Assembly (NCBI GenBank): GCA_002424525.1 | Contig: DIKJ01000084.1 | Coordinates: 2,621 to 10,939, forward strand | DNA: 8,319 nucleotides | Direction of reading: 5' to 3' | Origin: Bacteroidales bacterium UBA5621 | GTDB taxonomy: Bacteria > Bacteroidota > Bacteroidia > Bacteroidales > VadinHA17 | Shown: one piece after another, positions 1 through 5,683 of the stretch | Layout of the letters: every line of letters starts with the position of its first letter | How positions within the stretch are numbered: the first letter of the stretch is position 1 | Program-made: the position numbers and the translations under genes | Notes under the pieces: generated by a model | Told to the model about the DNA's origin: nothing | Seen by the model: only the letters and a program-made list of their open reading frames with translations | Databases searched by the model: none

Positions 1-18
1 TATGACGGATCTTTAATT

Positions 19-26
19 TAAATTTG
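19..26 (+). promoter_or_regulatory. -7 box of the promoter for the TIR-TPR gene
   Basis: TAAATTTG is an exact match to the Bacteroidota -7 element TAnnTTTG. It lies 23 bases before the ATG at 50, so the leader would be only about 15-20 bases long. The matching -33 element would fall at or beyond the left edge of the window, so only half of the promoter can be seen. Confidence 0.5.
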
Positions 27-49
27 ATTGTGAAATAAATAATCCTCAG

Positions 50-2362
50 ATGCCGGGCATCATTGAAGGATATAATTACGACATCTTTATCAGCTACCGC
101 CAGAAGGACAACAGGCACGATGGCTGGGTAACTGAGTTTGTTGAAAACCTTAAAGGGGAACTGGAGTCGACTTTTAAAGAGGAAATCAGTGTTTATTTTG
201 ATATCAACCCTCACGACGGGCTTCTTGAGACACACGATGTTGATGCATCCCTGAAAAATAAACTGAAGTGTCTGATCTTCATCCCCGTCATTTCCCGTAC
301 ATATTGTGATCCAAAGTCCTTTGCCTGGGAACATGAGTTCATGGCATTTGTTGACCTGGCGTCACATGATCAGTTTGGATTGAAGGTTAAACTGCCGAAT
401 GGAAATGTGGCCAGCAGGGTATTGCCTGTTAAAATATACGATTTGGATTCACCTGACATCAAACTCTGCGAATCGGTGCTGGGAGGTATGCTCAGGGGGG
501 TCGATTTTATTTATAAGTCACCCGGGGTCAACAGACCCCTGCGAGCCGCCGAGGATCATCCGCAAGACAACCTGAACAAGACTTATTACAGGGATCAGAT
601 AAACAAGGCCGCGAATTCAATCAGGGAGATAATCGGAGGGCTGTCAGCAGTATCAGGGCAGGTCAGAAAGGAGAGAGTCACTTCAGATATTGAGCAGGAG
701 TCACCACCGGAAGGTGAGAAGATTACCAGGGTATCAATGGCGGATAAGCCGAAGCCCAGGAATATGTTTTCGATCATTCTATCAGCCGTCATCCTTATAC
801 TTGCGGCAATCCTTCTGTACCCCAGGTTCTTCGGGAAGAGCATGCTTGAAAAGCTCAGGTCGTCGGGTGAAAAGATATCCGTGGTGGTGATGCCGTTCCA
901 GAACATGACCAGTGATCCGGGCTGGGACGTCTGGCAGGACGGGATACAGGATATCCTGATCAATTCCTTATCAGAGGAATTGAAGGTAAGGCAGACAGAA
1001 TCAGTAAACAGTCTGATACATGGCATGGGGTATGCTAATTATGCTTCTTTAACTCCTTCGCTGGCTGGATCATTCTCAAAGAAGCTGGCTGCTGATGTTT
1101 TTGTTTACGGGAACATCAAACAGGCAGGGAATAAACTGCGGCTATATGCTCAGCTGATTGATTCAGAAACGGAAGAGGTTTACAAGTCATTCCAGATTGA
1201 AGCACCTTCAGACGAGGAGATCATTTTTAACATAGTCGATTCCCTTTCGGTAATGGTCAGGAATTTCCTTATAATTTCCGAGCTTGGAAGGACGGTGAAC
1301 CTCCACGACAGGCAACAGGCATCCACAAGCTCCCCAGAAGCATATAAGGCATTCATTAACGGGAGAAACGAGTTTAATAAACGGGATTACCCTGCTGCAA
1401 GGAATTATCTGATGAAAGCATTATCGATCGACACAAACTTTGTTCATGCAATCAACGTTCTTGCACTGTCATACGGAAATCAGTTCAACTGGGAGCAGGC
1501 GAAAAAATGGAGCCTGAAATCGTACGGGAAAAGAGACCAGATGTCGTCACAGCAGAAAATCAATACAAACAGGATACATGCAATCTATTTTGAAACACCT
1601 TCGCAGGAGATCACATACCTAAGACAACTGCTGGAGTTTGACGATCAGGACCCGGTCTCCTACTTTAATTTAGGAACTGCCTTCGTCAAATTGCGCCGGT
1701 ATGATGAAGCTGTTCCTGAGTATGAGAAATCCCTTAAGGTTTACAAAGACTGGGGGATAAAACCATTCTGGGCCTTGAATTACACCTATCTCGGAACAGC
1801 TTATCATAAAACCGGCCAGTTCAAAAAGGAAAAGAAGTTGTATGCTAAGGCAGAGGAAGATTTTCCGGGGGATATTTTAATTATACGTAACCAGTTTATT
1901 TCATCAGAGTCTGCCGGTGACACTGCTGAGGTAAACATGTATACTGAAAAAGCCCTTACCTTTTTTAAAAGTAATTCAATGAAAGATGCGGACATTGCGG
2001 CAGCCTTTGCAAGCGCACTTGAAGATGCAGGATCTCTGGATGAAGCAGAGGTATACTACAGGGAAGCCCTTTCACTTGAACCGGAAAGTCTTGCCAGGTT
2101 GAATACCCTTGCCTATTTCCTGATCGATATTGATAGAAATATACCTGAAGGCCTGGAACTTGTTGAAAAAGCGCTTCAGATAAATCCTGATCATTATAAT
2201 AATTTGCACACAAAAGGTTTGGGCCTGTATAAGCAGGGTAAATACTGGGAAGCCCTTGAGATTCTTCAGAGAAGCTGGGACTTGAGAAGAGAGGTAGCCG
2301 TATATAATCATGAGGCTTTTCTCCATCTCGAGGCAGCGAAGAAGGCTGTTGCAGGACAGTGA
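50..2362 (+). CDS. TIR domain - transmembrane - TolB-N/FlgO-like - TPR protein
   Basis: A 770-residue membrane protein of unknown exact role. Residues 8-160 form a TIR domain: the first strand motif YDIFISYR is at 10-17, and the helix with S82 and W93-E94-H95-E96 sits where NADase-type TIR domains carry the catalytic Glu. A variable linker (about 200-238) leads to one transmembrane helix at about 240-257. Residues 275-410 resemble the TolB N-terminal/FlgO-like domain (VVVMPFQNM at 278-286, DGIQDIL at 297-303, then VFVYGNI and AQLID). Residues 430-765 are TPR-like helical repeats. The basic linker before the helix suggests that the TIR domain is cytoplasmic and the TolB-TPR part periplasmic. 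The ATG at 50 leaves the TIR domain complete and lies just behind a TAnnTTTG box; no clear ribosome binding site is seen. As far as I can recall, this domain order recurs in Bacteroidota, but no function has been established. Sensing or protein scaffolding in the envelope coupled to a TIR output is inference. Confidence 0.92.
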   Translation: MPGIIEGYNYDIFISYRQKDNRHDGWVTEFVENLKGELESTFKEEISVYFDINPHDGLLETHDVDASLKNKLKCLIFIPVISRTYCDPKSFAWEHEFMAFVDLASHDQFGLKVKLPNGNVASRVLPVKIYDLDSPDIKLCESVLGGMLRGVDFIYKSPGVNRPLRAAEDHPQDNLNKTYYRDQINKAANSIREIIGGLSAVSGQVRKERVTSDIEQESPPEGEKITRVSMADKPKPRNMFSIILSAVILILAAILLYPRFFGKSMLEKLRSSGEKISVVVMPFQNMTSDPGWDVWQDGIQDILINSLSEELKVRQTESVNSLIHGMGYANYASLTPSLAGSFSKKLAADVFVYGNIKQAGNKLRLYAQLIDSETEEVYKSFQIEAPSDEEIIFNIVDSLSVMVRNFLIISELGRTVNLHDRQQASTSSPEAYKAFINGRNEFNKRDYPAARNYLMKALSIDTNFVHAINVLALSYGNQFNWEQAKKWSLKSYGKRDQMSSQQKINTNRIHAIYFETPSQEITYLRQLLEFDDQDPVSYFNLGTAFVKLRRYDEAVPEYEKSLKVYKDWGIKPFWALNYTYLGTAYHKTGQFKKEKKLYAKAEEDFPGDILIIRNQFISSESAGDTAEVNMYTEKALTFFKSNSMKDADIAAAFASALEDAGSLDEAEVYYREALSLEPESLARLNTLAYFLIDIDRNIPEGLELVEKALQINPDHYNNLHTKGLGLYKQGKYWEALEILQRSWDLRREVAVYNHEAFLHLEAAKKAVAGQ

Positions 2363-2404
2363 TGAGGAATGAGGCGTGAGGCGTGAGTGGTGAGTAGTGA
2401 GTAA
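2363..2404. repeat. Heptamer tandem repeat, six TGAGNNN units
   Basis: Six consecutive 7-base units all begin with TGAG and differ in the last three bases (for example TGAGGCG twice, TGAGTGG, TGAGTAG). The array starts at the base directly after the TGA stop of the TIR-TPR gene. It resembles the short tandemly repeated heptamers known from some bacterial genomes. A second array with the same phase length lies at 4207-4248. Confidence 0.8.
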
Positions 2405-2442
2405 AACCCTCCCTCGGTAATAAGCTGCCAAGGTGCTTAATA

Positions 2443-2473
2443 TTTCAAAATAACTCACTAAATTGTAACTTTG
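2443..2473 (+). promoter_or_regulatory. Promoter of the GreA/GreB-like and PLP-enzyme operon
   Basis: TAACTTTG at 2466-2473 matches the Bacteroidota -7 consensus TAnnTTTG exactly. TTTC at 2443-2446, 19 bases upstream, is a one-mismatch version of the -33 element TTTG. Transcription would begin near 2480, giving a leader of about 40 bases before the ATG at 2523. Confidence 0.55.
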
Positions 2474-2522
2474 TTTTCAACCTTGATCTTTATTGTCGTA
2501 GATAATATTTTATCCTTTAAAC

Positions 2523-2933
2523 ATGAGTAAACTGATAATAAACAGGCTGGACTATGCACGTATAAAGAAGTGCATTAATGATGCAAAACAATTTAAATCA
2601 ATCAGTGATTCAGAGGCTGAAAAACTGATGAATGAACTGGATTCTGCAAAAATCGTTGAGCCTGAATCCGTACCTGCTAATGTGGTTACAATGAACTCAA
2701 TAGTTAAACTGAGTTTCCTGAACAATAATAAACAGGTCCAATTTCAGATAGTTTACCCTTCCCAGTCCAACATTAAAGAGAATAAGATATCCATCTTTTC
2801 TCCGATTGCCACAGCCCTGATAGGATACAAAGTAAAAGATGAAATAGAATGGATAGTACCAGCAGGTCTTACAAAAATCAGAATTGATGAAATAATATAT
2901 CAGCCGGAAGCTGCAGGTGATTATGATCTTTAA
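2523..2933 (+). CDS. GreA/GreB-family (Rnk-like) transcription factor
   Basis: A 136-residue protein with a short N-terminal helical segment (about 1-45) and a C-terminal GreA/GreB FKBP-like domain (about 50-132). The signature is clear near the end: SPIATALIGYKV, then an acidic DEIEW, then VPAGLTKIRI and a final IIYQPEA. Full GreA and GreB are about 158 residues with a long two-helix coiled coil that enters the RNA polymerase secondary channel. Here the N-terminal part is too short for that, as in Rnk (regulator of nucleoside diphosphate kinase), which binds RNA polymerase but does not stimulate transcript cleavage. A cytoplasmic RNA-polymerase-binding role is therefore likely, though the exact effect is unknown. 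The start ATG lies behind a good promoter without an obvious ribosome binding site, normal for this phylum. The stop lies 10 bases before the next gene, so the two are probably cotranscribed. Confidence 0.85.
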   Translation: MSKLIINRLDYARIKKCINDAKQFKSISDSEAEKLMNELDSAKIVEPESVPANVVTMNSIVKLSFLNNNKQVQFQIVYPSQSNIKENKISIFSPIATALIGYKVKDEIEWIVPAGLTKIRIDEIIYQPEAAGDYDL

Positions 2934-2943
2934 ATGAATCACC

Positions 2944-4041
2944 ATGATCGTTCCGGATAGCGAAATCGGTAACTATATTTTCAGCAAAGGCAAGAAGTAT
3001 TCATATTTCGGAGGTAATGATTACCTGGGACTGGCAAGTCATCCTGAGGTAAAAGAAGCAGTCATCAGGGCCGTTCAGAAATATGGCGTTAACTTCTCAG
3101 CCTCACGTTGCACGACGGGAACATTCGATATTCATCTCGAGCTCGAAAAACAACTTTCAGATTTTAAGGGGAAACAGGACACTGTTGTCTTTGCATCAGG
3201 TTACCAGGGGAACGGGATTTTGCTGGAGATCCTGAAAGGCAGTTATTCGACGGTTTTAACAGATCAGTATGCACATGCCAGTATTCTTGGGGGAATTCCA
3301 CGGGATGTAAAGATAATGACTTATAATCACTGCGATACCGATCACCTGGAGTACCTGCTTGCACAGAACAGAATAAACACCCCGCTGATAATCACCGATG
3401 GTGTATTTGCGCTGACAGGCGAAATTGCGCCGCTTGACAGAATTTATCCTGTTGTTAAGAAATACAACGGTACCCTTGTTGCTGATGACGCACATTCTAC
3501 AGGAGTACTTGGAAAAAACGGCAGAGGAACACAGGAGCATTTTAATCTCCCCGGAGATGAAATTTACCAGACCGAAACAATGAGCAAGGCGCTCGGAGGC
3601 TACGGTGGATTTATTTCAGGAAGTAAAAAACTTACGGAACTGATCAGAAAAAGATCAGCAACATACCAGGCATCAACGGCACTTCCGCCCCCGGTAGTGG
3701 CGGCAGGAATGGCCTCATTGAAAATAATCATGGAAGATCCCGGCCTGCGGATACGCCTACTTGAGAAAACCGGAAAAATGAGAGAAGAGATCGCCGGGCT
3801 TGGCTTCCGGACTTCCGGTTACGGCACTCCTATAATACCCGTAATGTTCTCATCAATGGAGAGGGCAAAAAACCTCTCCCTGTTCCTCAGTGAGAACAGA
3901 ATTATTGTACCTTATATTACCTATCCTTCAGCGCAGGGGTTACATATGATCAGGATTACGGTCAATGCAAGCCATACCGATGATCAGATAGCAGAAGTGA
4001 TCGGAATATTAAAAAAATGGATAGAAAAAAAGGGTACCTGA
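2944..4041 (+). CDS. PLP-dependent alpha-oxoamine synthase-like enzyme (BioF/KBL type)
   Basis: A 365-residue fold-type I PLP enzyme resembling 8-amino-7-oxononanoate synthase and glycine C-acetyltransferase. Expected landmarks are present: YFGGNDYLGLA near the N-terminus; SRCTTGTFDIHLELE; H111 in YAHAS, which would stack on the cofactor ring; D181 and H184 in DDAHSTG, which would contact the pyridine nitrogen and oxygen; and Lys215 in ETMSKALGG, which forms the Schiff base. The family condenses an amino acid with an acyl-CoA (or acyl-ACP) with loss of CO2 in the cytoplasm. The substrate cannot be assigned: no biotin or threonine genes lie nearby, and members of this subfamily are often just named aminotransferase class I/II. 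The protein is about 20 residues shorter than typical BioF, mainly at the N-terminus. The ATG at 2944 is the first in frame and leaves the fold intact. The neighbouring amidohydrolase remnant suggests that the original operon handled a small amide- or amino-acid-derived metabolite; this is inference. Confidence 0.88.
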   Translation: MIVPDSEIGNYIFSKGKKYSYFGGNDYLGLASHPEVKEAVIRAVQKYGVNFSASRCTTGTFDIHLELEKQLSDFKGKQDTVVFASGYQGNGILLEILKGSYSTVLTDQYAHASILGGIPRDVKIMTYNHCDTDHLEYLLAQNRINTPLIITDGVFALTGEIAPLDRIYPVVKKYNGTLVADDAHSTGVLGKNGRGTQEHFNLPGDEIYQTETMSKALGGYGGFISGSKKLTELIRKRSATYQASTALPPPVVAAGMASLKIIMEDPGLRIRLLEKTGKMREEIAGLGFRTSGYGTPIIPVMFSSMERAKNLSLFLSENRIIVPYITYPSAQGLHMIRITVNASHTDDQIAEVIGILKKWIEKKGT

Positions 4042-4171
4042 AAATACCGATGAGCATTTTTATGAGACCGATATGTTCGGATATCACTGGCCTCTTTATG
4101 GGCTCTATCTGACCGATAAAACACTGAAGAAGCTTTACAGGGATAACGCGCTGAAGATCATAAACAGATGA
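4028..4171 (+). pseudogene. C-terminal remnant of an amidohydrolase-like gene
   Basis: In the frame one base on from the PLP enzyme's reading frame, about 47 codons stay open to a TGA at 4169-4171. They read like a real protein end: VPENTDEHFYE, then FGYHWPLYGLYLTD, then LKKLYRDNALKII. The pattern of HWP(I/L)YGL, LPD/LTD, and (I/L)Y..NAL(K/R) with a hydrophobic end is what I associate with the C-terminus of amidohydrolase-2-type metal hydrolases (TIM barrel). The N-terminal ~300 residues with the metal ligands are absent; upstream in this frame there is a TAG at 4022-4024. The fragment overlaps the last codons of the PLP-enzyme gene, so a deletion seems to have removed most of a formerly downstream gene. 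The only in-frame ATG (4073) would give a 32-residue peptide with no active site. Confidence 0.6.
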
Positions 4172-4206
4172 TAATAGTATAACAATCATAAACTGCCCGA
4201 CACTTA

Positions 4207-4248
4207 TGAGAAGTTAGTGATGAGCGAGGAGTGATGAGCGATGAAAGA
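4207..4248. repeat. Second heptamer tandem repeat, six degenerate TGAG-type units
   Basis: Six 7-base units, with the unit TGAGCGA twice (4221-4227 and 4235-4241) and relatives such as TGAGAAG, GGAGTGA and TGAAAGA. Within it, GTGATGAGCGA recurs at 4217-4227 and 4231-4241, two units apart. The array lies between the amidohydrolase remnant and the 3' end of the converging barrel-protein gene, and it uses the same period and core as the array at 2363-2404. Confidence 0.7.
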
Positions 4249-4256
4249 GCAAATTA

Positions 4257-4724
4257 CTAGTACTTTATCCACCCGTCGGCTGTCCAGGATGCACAATTGG
4301 CATTCATATCAAAAACACCTGAAATTGTAAGCCATCCTTCGCAATCTTTGAACCTTCCCGTACCACCGTAAATATTAACTATGCCGGAAAGCGTACCATA
4401 AGGATAAGGTGCCATGCCGGTTATTCCAAGGATCGGATAGGACCAGAAAAAGATCTCATCTCCATTAGCGGCTATGATAGTTCCCACATTATAAAATTGA
4501 TAGGTAGGTGGTTTATAAAAATCCATATTGCCCGTAAAATTGCCCAGATGGGATGCATTCCCGCTAAGGGCAAGCTCCTGAGGGTTACCATATGGTGGAA
4601 CATCTACAGCATAAAATGTACCTTTCATCGGTCTTTCGACCTGGTTACCCTTACCCTGTGATTGTGCTGGTACAGCAAATCCAAGTATAATACTCAACAC
4701 GAAAAGAACCTTTAGTGTTTTCAT
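4257..4724 (-). CDS. Secreted small beta-barrel protein (allene oxide cyclase-like)
   Basis: A 155-residue exported protein of unknown function. It starts with a clear Sec signal peptide: MKTLK, a hydrophobic core (LFVLSIILGFAV) and a likely cleavage after PAQSQ (residue ~23). The mature part is rich in Gly, aromatic residues and beta-strand patterns. Its second half carries the pattern GTLSGIVNIYGGTGRFKDCEG followed by LTISGVFD and a C-terminal WTADGWIKY. This G-x-GGTGRF...G...SG pattern is typical of allene-oxide-cyclase/dirigent-like barrel domains found in many secreted bacterial proteins of unknown role. Two Cys residues could form a disulfide. The ATG at 4724 is preferred over the in-frame TTG three codons upstream because it begins a textbook signal peptide. 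The gene is divergent from the AraC-TPR gene with a repeat-rich region between them, so it may have been a target of that regulator; this is inference. Confidence 0.8.
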   Translation of the reverse strand: MKTLKVLFVLSIILGFAVPAQSQGKGNQVERPMKGTFYAVDVPPYGNPQELALSGNASHLGNFTGNMDFYKPPTYQFYNVGTIIAANGDEIFFWSYPILGITGMAPYPYGTLSGIVNIYGGTGRFKDCEGWLTISGVFDMNANCASWTADGWIKY

Positions 4725-4730
4725 GATTGA

Positions 4731-4843
4731 CAATTATTGGTTAAACAATAAAACATGTTGTATTTCTCAATGAAAGTTAGGACATAAAAGGGAGCCATAC
4801 ATAGCAATTATTGGTTCAAAAAGTTCAATTATTCCAATAATTG
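4731..4843. repeat. Cluster of CAATTATT repeats in the divergent intergenic region
   Basis: CAATTATTGG occurs at 4731-4740 and again at 4805-4814, both followed by TT. CAATTATT occurs at 4826-4833, and the inverted copy AATAATTG at 4836-4843. Four copies of one 8-base word within 113 bases, all between a divergent gene pair, suggest binding sites for a DNA-binding protein. The copy at 4731-4740 lies six bases upstream of the barrel protein's ATG, so it would be in its leader. Confidence 0.55.
4826..4843. promoter_or_regulatory. Perfect 18-base dyad, candidate operator
   Basis: CAATTATT, a CC centre and AATAATTG form an exact inverted repeat with 8-base arms. There is no T-run after it and the arms are AT-rich, so a protein-binding site is more likely than a terminator. 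It lies about 100 bases upstream of the barrel gene and about 57 bases upstream of the candidate promoter of the AraC-type gene. Confidence 0.45.
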
Positions 4844-4899
4844 TCAGATTATCAGACGATTTTTTTCAAATCCTGCCTGTGATGGCAGCCAATAAAAAA

Positions 4900-4931
4900 T
4901 TTGCACCGGAATATATTATTTCGGAAATTTG
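4900..4931 (+). promoter_or_regulatory. Candidate promoter of the AraC-HTH/TPR gene
   Basis: TTTG at 4900-4903, a 20-base spacer and GAAATTTG at 4924-4931 fit the Bacteroidota -33/-7 pattern with one mismatch (G for the first T of TAnnTTTG). Transcription would begin near 4938, about 30 bases before the point where the encoded protein should begin. Confidence 0.4.
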
Positions 4932-4966
4932 ATAATAAATAATCTGGTTGCAGTAATGACTCATTA

Positions 4967-5683
4967 ATATTCGAGCATCCAGTTAAGGATCAGATCTTCA
5001 TCAGCAAGCTTACCGGTATAATCCTGGAAAACCTGGGGAATGAGAGTTTTAGTGTTAATGAGCTTGTACATGAAGCAGGCATAAGCCATTACAGCCTTAA
5101 CCGGCGCCTTCAGGCAATTACAAATAAAACGATCAAACAGTTTATCCGTGAAGTACGTCTTCAAAGAGCCCTGGAGATGCTCAGGAATGAAGAAGTAACT
5201 GTATCTGACGTTGCTTACAATACAGGATTCGGCAGTCCGGCTTATTTCAATAAATGTTTTCATGACCTTTTCGGTTTCCCCCCCGGGGCAGTAAGGAAAG
5301 GGGATTTTATCAAAAGCGAAGAGACAGATCCTGTCCATGACAGACATAAGCAAAAAAGGAATTTCAGGAGTGCTATTATCTTTATCTCATCGGGCATCAT
5401 GATAGTTACAGTTCTGGCTTATCTGATTTACAGGATCTTTTTAATTGATCCATCTCATGATTCATCCGTCTCGCCGGATCTCCGGCAAAAATCTTTAGCT
5501 GTCCTTCCTTTTAATAACCTGGGTGAAGATATTACTGACCAGTATGTTTACGACGGTATTATGGAGGAAATTTATAACAGTCTGACTAAAATACAAGAGC
5601 TCAGGGTTAGTGCACGCACTTCAGCTGAACAGTTCAGAAATCCAAAAAACGCTATTTCTGAAATAGGCAAAAATCACCCTTGA
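4967..5683 (+). pseudogene. 5' part of a broken AraC-HTH - TM - TolB-like - TPR gene
   Basis: This frame encodes an AraC-type helix-turn-helix domain (numbered from 4967, about residues 12-108): LVHEAGISHYSLNRRL in the first HTH, FIREVRLQRALEML in the linking helix, and VAYNTGFGSPAYFNKCFHD in the second HTH. It is followed by FGFPPG, a basic linker, one transmembrane helix (136-160) and the start of a TolB-like domain (LAVLPFNNLG, DGIMEEI, LRVSARTS, ISEIGK). It then runs into a TGA. The frame is open from 4943 but contains no ATG, GTG or TTG before 5177, and starting at 5177 would cut off most of the HTH domain. The ATA at 4967 lies where family members are expected to start and may be a mutated ATG; the chosen start is therefore a guess. 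The rest of the TolB domain is missing and the TPR part follows in another frame. In intact form this would be a membrane-anchored transcription regulator. The HTH and membrane helix could still function if translated. Confidence 0.75.

Noticed and set aside
595..1026. Minus-strand ORF of 143 codons inside the TIR-TPR gene
   Set aside because: Antisense to a clear protein domain; no recognisable domain and no promoter.
2423..2439. AAGC...GCTT partial hairpin upstream of the GreA/GreB-like gene as a terminator for the TIR-TPR gene
   Set aside because: Stem of four bases with internal mismatches and no T-run after it.
2072..2458. Minus-strand ORF of 128 codons after the TIR-TPR gene
   Set aside because: Its distinctive N-terminal Thr-His-Ser-Leu repeats are just the reverse translation of the TGAGNNN heptamer array, and the rest is antisense to the TPR coding region.
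2934..2960. ATG just after the GreA/GreB-like stop
   Set aside because: It leads to an 8-codon frame only; the PLP enzyme begins at 2944.
2944..4041. Naming the PLP enzyme bioF or kbl
   Set aside because: Cofactor residues fit both; substrate-specific residues and pathway neighbours that would decide are not visible.
4725..4733. TTG start three codons upstream of the barrel protein's ATG
   Set aside because: The ATG at 4724 starts a normal signal peptide directly; the extra three codons add nothing and would begin within the CAATTATTGG repeat.
4873..4888. CTGCC / GGCAG inverted repeat with a six-base loop
   Set aside because: A 5-base stem without a directly adjoining T-run is too weak to call a terminator or operator; it could be chance.
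4964..5353. Minus-strand ORF of 129 codons over the AraC region
   Set aside because: The plus strand encodes a convincing AraC HTH domain here; the antisense product has no family features.
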